A stretch of 64,000 nt of DNA from contig NZ_CP094358.1 of assembly GCF_022807975.1 (NCBI RefSeq), positions 930,001 to 994,000 on the forward strand. Reading direction: 5' to 3'. How positions within the stretch are numbered: the stretch's first letter is position 1; each line of letters opens with the position of its first letter. Shown here piece by piece: positions 9,980 to 18,457 of the stretch. The notes below the pieces were generated by a model that was given only the letters and a program-made list of their open reading frames with translations, had not been told where the DNA came from and made no database searches. Origin of the DNA: Abyssalbus ytuae (GTDB lineage: Bacteria; Bacteroidota; Bacteroidia; Flavobacteriales; Flavobacteriaceae). The translations under genes were made by a program, and so were the position numbers.

Positions 9980-10025
9980 AAAGTGGGGGTTATATAATTT
10001 TTAATAATCCCCACTTTCGTTTTTA
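9980..10025 (+). terminator. Rho-independent terminator of the first SusCD quartet
   Basis: A 14-bp inverted repeat with one mismatch (arms 9980-9993 and 10004-10017, core AAAGTGGGG/CCCCACTTT, 10-base loop), followed on the plus strand by CGTTTTTAT. It starts 20 bases after the DUF4998 gene stop and separates the quartet from the macroglobulin-like gene. Confidence 0.8.
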
Positions 10026-10047
10026 TAATATATAAACCAATTGGACA

Positions 10048-10055
10048 TATTTTTG
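10048..10055 (+). promoter_or_regulatory. Possible Bacteroidota promoter -7 element (TATTTTTG)
   Basis: TATTTTTG matches the Bacteroidota -7 consensus TAnnTTTG. It sits between the terminator at 9980-10025 and the ATG at 10071, where a promoter is needed if the next gene is transcribed separately. No clear -33 TTTG is seen, and in AT-rich DNA such matches occur by chance. If real, the leader is only about ten bases and the in-frame TTG at 10041 cannot be the start. Confidence 0.35.
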
Positions 10056-10070
10056 ATAAAAAAACAACTC

Positions 10071-12545
10071 ATGGCCTTAAGCAAAGTTTTTATAATAAAA
10101 AAAGTTCCTCAATTAATCTTGTTGTCAGGAATTGTATTGCTAAATTCTTTTAATTTAATTTCTCAAAATACTTTACAAGAAAATAAACCTGCCATTCCAA
10201 ACATAGAAAAGGTTTATCTTCATACGGACAGGTCTTATTACAACATAGGAGAATCACTTTGGTACAAAGCTTATATGGTTTATGGTTATACAAATATACT
10301 TTTTGATAATAGTAATGTTTTATACGTTGAATTAATTTCTCCCGATTCTAAAATAATAACACGCAATATTACCAGATTAGAAACCGGCCTTGGGCATGGT
10401 GATATTAAACTTTCTGATTCTCTTGGTATTTCCGCCGGAACTTATCAATTAAGAGCTTATACTAACTGGATGCGAAATTTTGGGAATGACTTTATTTTTA
10501 AAAAAGAAATAGAAATTTTTGACCTTAAAAAGAATGAAACCTATGACGGTGAAAATATTGTATCAGATATACCTGAAAACAATGAACAAGATAAAATTCA
10601 TTCAAAAGAAAATATAAAACCTTTCAATATTCAGTTTTTTCCCGAAGGTGGTTCTTTAGTAGAAGATGTTGTAAGTATGGTTGCATTTAAAGCAACCGAC
10701 AATAAAGGGAATCCTGTTACTATATCAGGATTAGTCTTTGACACCAACAAAAATACTGTTGCACGATTAAAAAGTACTCATGAGGGAATGGGCATATTTA
10801 GATTAACACCCACTAAAAATCAACAATATAAAGCAGAAATACAGGTTGCTGATGGCAAAAAATTAGAAGTTTTACTCCCAAAACCTGAAAAAACAGGATA
10901 TGTAATGAGCCTTAAAAATTATAAGGGAAAACATGTAATTACCATAGCAACCAATGAAGAAACATTCAAACAAAACTCTAATACACCCTTAACAATGATT
11001 TGTACTACACGAGGTATAACGTATTTTGAAGGCAGTCAGGTGCTAAATCAACAAAACGCTTCTTTTTTACTTCCTACTGAAAATATCCCGGAGGGAATTT
11101 CTAAAATAACGCTTTATAATGAAAAATCGATTCCACAATGTGAGCGTTTGGTTTATATTGAAAAAGATCATAAAATAAACGTTTCTATTACACCAAATAA
11201 AAATCAATATGAACCAAAAGAAAAAGTAATACTTAACATCTCTGCAAAAGCTGAACATGAAAATCCACTGACAGCCAGTTTTTCAATAGCAGCCGTAGAT
11301 AAAAATGGTATTGAGGATGGTGAAGATTACACTACAAATATTTGCTCTTATTTTCTAATGGAATCAGAAATAAAAGGAAGTGTTCATAACCCAGGATATT
11401 ATTTTAATAAAGCAAATCCCAATAGGTTATACGATTTGGATTTGTTATTGCTTACTCAGGGATGGCGAGATTTTTTATGGAAAACATTACCAGAAATAAA
11501 AGATAGCTTAAGCTATAAAGCAGAAAAAGGTTTCAAAATTTCAGGTATTGTTAAAGAATTACTTGGAAAAGATCCGAAAGAAAATCATAATGTACGCCTG
11601 ATTTTAATAAACGAAGAAGGAGAATCCATAATGTTAGACGATACAACAAATGTTGAGGGAAGGTTTAAATTTGACAATATTGTTTTTACAGGAAATTCAA
11701 CCATGCTGTTAAATACACAAAATGAAAAAGGTAAAAATAGGGGAATGTTTATTCTGGATTCAATAACACAACCTCCTGTTGCTGTAGATTACAAAAAAAA
11801 CAATAGTATATCTTCTACAAAATCTAATACAATTGAAGAGAATATTTACAAAAAACATGTACTTTTTGATGTTCCTGTTATGAATCTTCTAGATGAAGTT
11901 GTTTTACACGGAAAAAAAACAGATGGCATAAGAAGCAAATATGGTTTAGCAGATCATACATACATACCTAAAGAAAACAGTCCGAATTTTAGGGATATTT
12001 ATCAACTCATCCAGTTTGCTATTCCTGGCATTTCTGTATCAGGAAATACAGTTCGTTTTTCCAGGTACAACAGCCCTACGTTAATTGTAATAGACGATGT
12101 TATTTCTGAAATGGAAGATCTGGAATTTGTTATCCCGGATGATGTAGCAAAAATTGAAGCATTGAACTCCTCAAGGGCTGCTATTTTTGGATCTCGTGGA
12201 GCCAATGGGGCTTTGGTTATTTATACAAAAGAAGGTTCAGGCGGTTCATCAAAAAGGAACAAAACTTTTCATTCTATAGTAAAAGAAATTCAAGGATTTT
12301 ACAACGCCAGAATTTTTTACTCTCCAAATTACGATAAGCCTGCTAAAGACATTTTTGAAGAAGAAAAAGCTGATATTAGAAATACCCTGTATTGGAACCC
12401 AGATGTGCACCCAGATGAAAATGGAAAAGCAGAAGTTTCCTATTATAATAGTGAAGTAGATACCACTGTTAAAATAACTTTAGAAGGCATTACAGATACG
12501 GGTATTCCTATAGTGGTAAAAAATGATTATACTGTTGAAAATTGA
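10071..12545 (+). CDS. Secreted macroglobulin-like protein with a TonB plug-like domain
   Basis: Function unknown; probably cell-envelope associated. The frame opens with TTG at 10041, but ATG at 10071 gives a proper signal peptide (MALSKVFIIKK, hydrophobic core, ending near LISQ), so I start there (824 residues). The N-terminal part has the MG2-like motif VYLHTDRSYYNIGESLWYKAYM, common in Bacteroidota macroglobulin-type proteins. Middle beta domains follow, including a carboxypeptidase-regulatory-like segment. Near residues 620-740 comes a plug-like segment (LLDEVVLHG, TLIVIDDV, AIFGSRGANGALVIYTKEG) as in SusC plugs, but without a beta-barrel, then a macroglobulin-like C-terminus (YWNPDVHPDENGKAEVSYYN). 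A terminator separates it from the quartet upstream and a bidirectional hairpin follows it. Confidence 0.75.
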   Translation: MALSKVFIIKKVPQLILLSGIVLLNSFNLISQNTLQENKPAIPNIEKVYLHTDRSYYNIGESLWYKAYMVYGYTNILFDNSNVLYVELISPDSKIITRNITRLETGLGHGDIKLSDSLGISAGTYQLRAYTNWMRNFGNDFIFKKEIEIFDLKKNETYDGENIVSDIPENNEQDKIHSKENIKPFNIQFFPEGGSLVEDVVSMVAFKATDNKGNPVTISGLVFDTNKNTVARLKSTHEGMGIFRLTPTKNQQYKAEIQVADGKKLEVLLPKPEKTGYVMSLKNYKGKHVITIATNEETFKQNSNTPLTMICTTRGITYFEGSQVLNQQNASFLLPTENIPEGISKITLYNEKSIPQCERLVYIEKDHKINVSITPNKNQYEPKEKVILNISAKAEHENPLTASFSIAAVDKNGIEDGEDYTTNICSYFLMESEIKGSVHNPGYYFNKANPNRLYDLDLLLLTQGWRDFLWKTLPEIKDSLSYKAEKGFKISGIVKELLGKDPKENHNVRLILINEEGESIMLDDTTNVEGRFKFDNIVFTGNSTMLLNTQNEKGKNRGMFILDSITQPPVAVDYKKNNSISSTKSNTIEENIYKKHVLFDVPVMNLLDEVVLHGKKTDGIRSKYGLADHTYIPKENSPNFRDIYQLIQFAIPGISVSGNTVRFSRYNSPTLIVIDDVISEMEDLEFVIPDDVAKIEALNSSRAAIFGSRGANGALVIYTKEGSGGSSKRNKTFHSIVKEIQGFYNARIFYSPNYDKPAKDIFEEEKADIRNTLYWNPDVHPDENGKAEVSYYNSEVDTTVKITLEGITDTGIPIVVKNDYTVEN

Positions 12546-12558
12546 GATCTAAATCAAA

Positions 12559-12588
12559 GCCTAAAAAGATAGTCCTATCTTTTTAGGC
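12559..12588. terminator. Bidirectional terminator between convergent genes
   Basis: A perfect 13-bp inverted repeat (GCCTAAAAAGATA at 12559-12571, TATCTTTTTAGGC at 12576-12588) with a 4-base loop. It lies 14 bases after the macroglobulin-like gene (plus) and 17 bases beyond the end of the GH110 gene (minus), so it can serve both. Confidence 0.75.
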
Positions 12589-12604
12589 CTCATATTGACT
12601 TTCT

Positions 12605-14470
12605 TTATTGATGATCATCTTCCATCTCAATTTTTAGTTCAGATTGTACTTGTATCAACTCATCTTTTTGCATCGATTTCAGCAAACCATTTTTCCCAAG
12701 TACGTCTTTGTCAATTTTATTTTTACTTATTTCTACATTTTTACATGCATCTAAAAGGAAATTATGCTTGTTAAGATGCCATGGCTTAAAATCATAACTT
12801 CTGGTTATCGAATTTCCTTTAAAAATCAAACCATTTACAGATTTAGCATAAAGAATTGGATAATCTGAAGGATTAAAACTATTATTTATTATTTTGATAT
12901 TCTTGTGGTACGGGTTTAATGGATCGGCATGTGGAATTTCCGGATAAATACTAATTACGGCTTCACAAAATTGATAGGGAGAAGAATTACAAGAAGACCT
13001 AAATTCATTATTTCTTATCGTTATATCTTTTACGGCTCCACTCTCGTACCAATAATTGGCATCTCCGGCAATAAGTATTGCAGAACCACTTGTTTCAAAA
13101 ATATTATTTTCAACAAGTACTTTCCCAGGGGTTGAAATTAAAAATCCTCTGGCTCTATTACTACCCACAAAACAGTTTGTAATGATAACATTAGGTGTAC
13201 AACTTAAATTTTCCAGGGAATACTCATTAGATAGTATTTCCGGAATTTTATTTTGAAACTCCAAGTGAAATTTTTCACTATTTAACGGTGTAAACTTACT
13301 TACAACCCCCACTCCTATTGGGTTCAATGTTTTTTTATCAATAAAACCAATTGAATCTCCTTTTTTCGCCCAAATTAATCCACAACTCATATCATGGGCA
13401 TACCTACACTTTAAAGTATTATCATTTAGTTTTTCAGTAACTGGAACATAAGTGCCATGAATGTTTATTGGGTCGTCCATTAAACCTTGCGAATCGCAAT
13501 AGTTAATTACGATTTCACCTTTACATCCCATAAAATGTAATCCATCATCATGGCCGCTCAAATATCTGTTTTTATGTGGATTTGGAATCATGTTAACTTT
13601 TTCCATTTTAATATTTTCACAATACTGAGAAAGAATTCCTAATCCCGATGTATGATATACATTGATATTTTCTAGATTCGTATTTTTTGAGTGATATAAT
13701 AATATTCCGGAATGGTCGCGGGTACTATGCCTCATAATTAAATAATTACCTACCGATGGCAATTTTGTAAAATTTCCTTTCATTAACACTATACCAGGGC
13801 TGGTCTCAGAATAATAAACATTATCCAAATCTCCATTAACAGCACCAAAATCTCCAGTCGCTGCCGGAATTATATGCTTTTTGTTAAATTCAATCAACCA
13901 TGAACCACCTGATAGCCTCCACTCTGCCTCCCAATCATCTGCAGCAAATGTTATACCTTTATCATGTACTGCATACGGGAACTGCTTTTTGTCGATCTTT
14001 ACAAGTATATGAGTGGAATCAGCTTCAATAACTTCAGCTTCTGCCGTTAAAGGTTGATCCCAATCAATGTTCACATTCTTTATACTAATGTTTTCAGAAT
14101 TATCAACTGTAAAAGGCTGTATATGATCATGATAAATAAAATCTGAGCCCTGGGCATCAATGGTAATATTCTTTTTTTTCTCGATTAGAATTGCTAATCT
14201 TTTTGGATTAAGGTCGTAAGTATTAGTTTCATAATAAGGTCTGAAATATAATGAATGAGGATAAAAATCGTACCTGCCTTTTGGGAAAAGAATAGTTACC
14301 GGTTCATCATTCAAGTTATAAATTAACTCATTAATTTCCTTCGTAAAGTTTTTTTTAGTGTTGGGAACTATTCCATAGTCACTTACATTAATTTCTTTAA
14401 TTTTTAGTTTTTCGGCACACCCACTAAATAAAATTGCAATTAGAATATATTTGTAAATAGTTTTCATCAT
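12605..14470 (-). CDS. GH110 exo-alpha-1,3-galactosidase, lipoprotein
   Basis: Removes terminal alpha-1,3-linked galactose by inversion. Known family members act on blood-group B or linear alpha-Gal structures, or on galactose units of marine galactans. The 621-residue protein has a lipoprotein signal (LFSGC) and is a right-handed beta-helix throughout. It follows the Bacteroides GalA/GalB enzymes as I remember them: DYGIVPNTKKN near the N-terminus, NITIDAQGSDF, SGHDDGLHFMGCKG (Asp308/Asp309), GLMDDPINIHGTYV (Asp332/Asp333), and NRARGFLISTPGKVLVENN. The spacing of Asp309 and Asp332/333 matches the catalytic acidic trio reported for the family (from memory). It is last in the minus operon, 32 bases after the sulfatase, suggesting desulfation before galactose release. 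Confidence 0.9.
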   Translation of the reverse strand: MMKTIYKYILIAILFSGCAEKLKIKEINVSDYGIVPNTKKNFTKEINELIYNLNDEPVTILFPKGRYDFYPHSLYFRPYYETNTYDLNPKRLAILIEKKKNITIDAQGSDFIYHDHIQPFTVDNSENISIKNVNIDWDQPLTAEAEVIEADSTHILVKIDKKQFPYAVHDKGITFAADDWEAEWRLSGGSWLIEFNKKHIIPAATGDFGAVNGDLDNVYYSETSPGIVLMKGNFTKLPSVGNYLIMRHSTRDHSGILLYHSKNTNLENINVYHTSGLGILSQYCENIKMEKVNMIPNPHKNRYLSGHDDGLHFMGCKGEIVINYCDSQGLMDDPINIHGTYVPVTEKLNDNTLKCRYAHDMSCGLIWAKKGDSIGFIDKKTLNPIGVGVVSKFTPLNSEKFHLEFQNKIPEILSNEYSLENLSCTPNVIITNCFVGSNRARGFLISTPGKVLVENNIFETSGSAILIAGDANYWYESGAVKDITIRNNEFRSSCNSSPYQFCEAVISIYPEIPHADPLNPYHKNIKIINNSFNPSDYPILYAKSVNGLIFKGNSITRSYDFKPWHLNKHNFLLDACKNVEISKNKIDKDVLGKNGLLKSMQKDELIQVQSELKIEMEDDHQ

Positions 14471-14502
14471 TAAGTTAAAATATCAGAATGCTTAAAGCTA
14501 TT

Positions 14503-15963
14503 TTAATTCATTTCATATTTAAAACTAAATTCTTTTGAAGGAGTATGCTCTTTTTCCATAATGTGAGATATTTTTTTTACTACTTCCGGGTTTTGTTCAG
14601 CTACATTATTTTTCTCATCAGGGTCTAAGGCAAGATTATAAAGTTCAATCGAAGAATCGGGATTTTCAGACATATTCAAACGCACACCTTTCCAATCTCC
14701 CAGTCTAACTGCTTGTTTTCCTCCATGTTCGTGAAATTCCCAATACAAATATTCATGCTTTTTTTGAGGTTTACCAAGTAGTTCTGGCAAAAAGGAAATC
14801 CCATCAATATTTTCAGGTTTATCTATCCAGGCTATATCACAAGCGGTAGGGAAAAAATCCCAAAATGCCGATACGTGATCTGAAGTGATGTTAGGTTTTA
14901 TTTTCCCTTTCCACGAAGCAATTAGAGGCACCCTTATTCCTCCTTCATATAAATCCCGTTTATACCCTCTAAATTGCGCATTGCTATTAAAATAATCAGG
15001 ATCAGCTCCACCTTCCTGATGTGGGCCATTATCTGAAGTAAATAAGATTATGGTATTTTCAGCTATACCCATATCTTCAACTTTTTTTCTGATTTCACCT
15101 ACTTGTTCATCCAAAATATACATCATGGCGGCAAAAGCAGCATGAGTATCTTTTTGAGAGCCATATCCACCGTTTTTATAACCAGGGCCCTCATCTACCC
15201 CTTTATATTCTTTTTCCGGTAACAATTTCCCTCTGAACTTATCTATATACTCTTCAGGAGCAGCAAGTTCGGCATGAGGAATAATGGATGGGTAATACAT
15301 AAAAAAAGGATTGTCTTTATTTTTTTCAATAAAAGAAAGTGCTTTTTGATGTATAATTTCCGGACCATACACATTTGTATTTTTTACTTTATTACCTTCA
15401 ATTATTTCTTTGGTTTCGTTATTCCACATATGATATGGGTAATAATTGTGTCCTATCCGCTGACAATTATATCCGTAAAATTCATCAAACCCCTGGTTAT
15501 TAGGATTACCTTCAGAAAGCGGGTAACCCAAGCCCCATTTACCAAAGGCTCCCGTTACATACCCTGCTTCTTTCAAACGTTCAGCAATTGTAACCACCGT
15601 TGAGTCGAGGGGGTATTGTCCTTCAGGTTCTATTTCTTTATTTCCTCTTATAAAAGTATGTCCGGTATGAAGTCCTGTCATTAATGATGAGCGGGAAGGG
15701 GCACAAACTGTAGAACCTGAATAATGTTGAGTAAAAAATATGCCGTCTCTGGCTAATTTATCAATGTTAGGTGTTTGGAACTTTTCTTGTCCCGTAAAAC
15801 TCAGATCGCCATAGCCTAAGTCATCTGCCATAATATAGATAATATTAGGTCTAAGTGGAGGATTCTCCGGTTTTGTCTTATGCTGACTTTTACAACTTAT
15901 GAAAAGATAATTAGAAAAAATTAAAAGAATCCAAAACTTTGGAGTTAATATCTTATTCATCAT
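14503..15963 (-). CDS. Type I (S1) formylglycine-dependent sulfatase, lipoprotein
   Basis: Hydrolyses sulfate esters, here probably on a sugar. The 486-residue protein has a lipoprotein signal (LFISC, Cys24). The FGly motif is CAPSR (Cys87, Arg91) followed by SSLMTGLHTGH; metal ligands are visible in MADDLGYGD (Asp47/Asp48) and FTSDNGPHQEGG. The Cys-type motif requires a maturase, which is not in this window. Length is normal for the S1 family; the subfamily and therefore the sulfate position cannot be assigned by eye. It lies between GH92 (195-base gap, no clear hairpin) and GH110 (32 bases), so a sulfated galactose or mannose unit is a reasonable substrate guess. Confidence 0.9.
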   Translation of the reverse strand: MMNKILTPKFWILLIFSNYLFISCKSQHKTKPENPPLRPNIIYIMADDLGYGDLSFTGQEKFQTPNIDKLARDGIFFTQHYSGSTVCAPSRSSLMTGLHTGHTFIRGNKEIEPEGQYPLDSTVVTIAERLKEAGYVTGAFGKWGLGYPLSEGNPNNQGFDEFYGYNCQRIGHNYYPYHMWNNETKEIIEGNKVKNTNVYGPEIIHQKALSFIEKNKDNPFFMYYPSIIPHAELAAPEEYIDKFRGKLLPEKEYKGVDEGPGYKNGGYGSQKDTHAAFAAMMYILDEQVGEIRKKVEDMGIAENTIILFTSDNGPHQEGGADPDYFNSNAQFRGYKRDLYEGGIRVPLIASWKGKIKPNITSDHVSAFWDFFPTACDIAWIDKPENIDGISFLPELLGKPQKKHEYLYWEFHEHGGKQAVRLGDWKGVRLNMSENPDSSIELYNLALDPDEKNNVAEQNPEVVKKISHIMEKEHTPSKEFSFKYEMN

Positions 15964-16158
15964 TTTAAATTTATCCTTTAACTAAAATATTATTAATATG
16001 GGCATTTACAAACCATAACACTTTCCTTTTTTTGGAGTGAATACAATCACAGAAACTCTAAAATCCTTACAAATTTGTTTAAAATTTACTAGCAACTACT
16101 TTCTCTCAAACATACTTCAACATATCCTATACCCTAATATTTGAAGAGAATAAGATTT

Positions 16159-18441
16159 TTAATCAGATAAAGAGAAAGGTTTATCTTCTTCATTTACTCC
16201 TCTACTTTTATTAGGATGATCTGACATCAAAAATTGTAAAGTCCCACCATTTATTATCTCACTATATCTGATATAGTTTTTTGTAAATAATTTCTCATTT
16301 AATAAACCTTTTTCAAGGTAAACATTATTTTCACTATTATTTTTGGCTTCAACTACGAATCTATTTCCATTTTCAAGAGTTATAGTCGCTTTCTTAAATA
16401 CAGGACTTCCGATAACATATTGGTCAGTACCTGGGCATACACTGTAAAAACCTAAAGCACTTAACACATACCATGAAGATGTTTGCCCCTGGTCTTCATC
16501 ACCTGGATATCCGTCTTCTGTATAACTGTAAAGCCTGGACATAACTTCTCTAACCCGATTCTGTGCTTTCCATGGCTGACCTGAATAATTATACAGGTAA
16601 ATGGCATGTTGAATGGGTTGATTTCCATGAGCATATTGCCCCATATCAGCCACTTCCATCTCAGTCATTTCATGGATTCTTCCCCCATAGGTTCCTACAA
16701 CAATTTTATTGGGGACAGTAAAAACCGAATCGAGTTTTTTATTAAAATTATCTTCTCCTCCCATAAGATTGATAAGTCCTTTTGGATCGTGAAATACAGA
16801 CCATAGATAATGCCATGCGTTCCCTTCTGTAAAAGGGCCTCCCCACTCAAAAGGATCAAAATTCCTTTTCCAGTTTCCTTTTTTATCTTTTCCGTTCATA
16901 AAACCGGTTGAACTATCAAAAACATTTCGGTAATTGTACATATGTCTGGAGAAAATATCTTTGTAAAATTGGTTGTTGGTCATATCTGCCAGAATATATC
17001 CACAAAAATCATCGTAGGCGTATTCCAAAGTCTTTGCAGTAGCTTCCTTTACTTCGGGGTATGGCACGTATCCCAAAGTAAAATATTCTTTCCATCCTTC
17101 TCTTCCGTTAGCAGGGCCCCAAGGTCCCTTATTAGTTACTTCATGAAAATATGCTTCCAATGCCTCTTTAGAATCAAAAGTTTGAATTCCTTTTGCCCAT
17201 GCATCTGCCAAAAGAGATATGGCATGATTTCCTATCATACTTCCTCCCTCACTTGGAAAAGACCACGAGGGCAACCATCCACACTGTTCCTGAGCATCTA
17301 ACAACGCAGAAACATAGCGGCCATGCATTTCAGGATATAATAGTGCATTAAGAGGAAATTGTGCCCGGAAAGTATCCCAAAATCCGGTATCGGTATACAT
17401 ATAACCCTGATGAATTTTCCCATCATACGGGCTATAATAATAAGGTTCTCCGCTTTGATCAATCTCATAAAATTTTCTGGAAAAAAGACTTGCCCTGAAA
17501 AAGCACGAATAAAAGGTTTTAAATTGTTCTTCGGTACCTCCTTCTACAAGAATTTTAGAAAGATGATCATTCCATACTTTTTTGGCTTTAGCTTTGGTGA
17601 CTTCTAATTTTTTGTCTTTCCCCAGCTCATGTTTAAGTGTTAATTTTGCTTGCTCAACACTAATGTAAGATGAAGCAATTTTAGTTTGAATTTTTTGCCC
17701 GGGTTTAAATTGAATATATGCCCCGATCCCTCTCCCTTCTTTAGAAAGTTCGTCATTCCATTTCTGGTTATCTCTATTTTCCCAAATTCCACTAGCTATA
17801 AAAGGTTTATCAAACTGAATAACAAAATAATTCTTAAAGTTTTCAAATCTTTTCAATCCTCCTCCATTCCTAACGTAACCCGTAATTCTTCGGTTTTTGA
17901 CATCGATATTTATTTCGCTGGCTCCAGTGTAACCATCGATAACAATCCATGCCTTCTCTTTTTTGGGAAAAGTAAAACGAAGATGTGCGCCCCGTTCTGT
18001 GGGAGAGATTTCAGTATTAACCCCATTTTCCAATAGCACTTGGTAATAATAAGGTTTAGCTGTTTCATTATCATGACTGAATCCCACCTCTCTGGCTTTA
18101 TGGTTCAACTTAAGTTCATTGGTAACAGGCATTAAAGAAAAAACCGCATAATCTCTGGTCCAGGAACTGCATTGATGCGCCTGTTGGAATCCTCTTATTT
18201 TATCTTTAAAATACTGGTATTTCCAACCATCACCGTTTTCTCCTGTCTGGGGTGTCCATGTATGCATCCCGAAAGGGAGGGCTGTGGTAGGATAGGTATT
18301 ACCCCTTGTAAGTTCAAACCTGGAATTTGTTCCCTGTAGGGTATTTACATAATCTGCAAGGTCATTTTCAGGTGGTTGCTTTCCCCATACATGAGAATTA
18401 CTTATAATAAATATTATTAGAATAATTTTTTTTAGCTTCAT
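16159..18441 (-). CDS. GH92 exo-alpha-mannosidase, secreted
   Basis: A calcium-dependent inverting exo-alpha-mannosidase family acting on alpha-1,2/1,3/1,4/1,6-mannosides. I start at the ATG at 18441 (MKLKKIILIIFIISNSHVWG, a clear signal peptide); a longer frame from 18501 would overlap the preceding gene by 44 bases. The 760-residue protein carries GNTYPTTALPFGMHTWTPQTG in the N-terminal beta-sandwich domain, then the (alpha/alpha)6 barrel with GFWDTFRAQFPL, YDDFCGYILA, FTEGNAWHYLWSVFHD (general acid Glu, residue 539 here) and GDEDQGQTSSWYVLSALGFY (catalytic-base Asp region). Unlike the GH92 at 28042-30153 it keeps the general acid. The linkage is not predictable. It lies 16 bases after the unassigned enzyme gene. 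Confidence 0.92.
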   Translation of the reverse strand: MKLKKIILIIFIISNSHVWGKQPPENDLADYVNTLQGTNSRFELTRGNTYPTTALPFGMHTWTPQTGENGDGWKYQYFKDKIRGFQQAHQCSSWTRDYAVFSLMPVTNELKLNHKAREVGFSHDNETAKPYYYQVLLENGVNTEISPTERGAHLRFTFPKKEKAWIVIDGYTGASEINIDVKNRRITGYVRNGGGLKRFENFKNYFVIQFDKPFIASGIWENRDNQKWNDELSKEGRGIGAYIQFKPGQKIQTKIASSYISVEQAKLTLKHELGKDKKLEVTKAKAKKVWNDHLSKILVEGGTEEQFKTFYSCFFRASLFSRKFYEIDQSGEPYYYSPYDGKIHQGYMYTDTGFWDTFRAQFPLNALLYPEMHGRYVSALLDAQEQCGWLPSWSFPSEGGSMIGNHAISLLADAWAKGIQTFDSKEALEAYFHEVTNKGPWGPANGREGWKEYFTLGYVPYPEVKEATAKTLEYAYDDFCGYILADMTNNQFYKDIFSRHMYNYRNVFDSSTGFMNGKDKKGNWKRNFDPFEWGGPFTEGNAWHYLWSVFHDPKGLINLMGGEDNFNKKLDSVFTVPNKIVVGTYGGRIHEMTEMEVADMGQYAHGNQPIQHAIYLYNYSGQPWKAQNRVREVMSRLYSYTEDGYPGDEDQGQTSSWYVLSALGFYSVCPGTDQYVIGSPVFKKATITLENGNRFVVEAKNNSENNVYLEKGLLNEKLFTKNYIRYSEIINGGTLQFLMSDHPNKSRGVNEEDKPFSLSD

Positions 18442-18457
18442 GGTATTAGCGTATTTT

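Noticed and set aside
16064-16073. Palindrome ACAAATTTGT between GH92 and the sulfatase gene
   Set aside because: Short, AT-rich, not repeated elsewhere upstream of genes and not CG-centred like the LacI-type sites.
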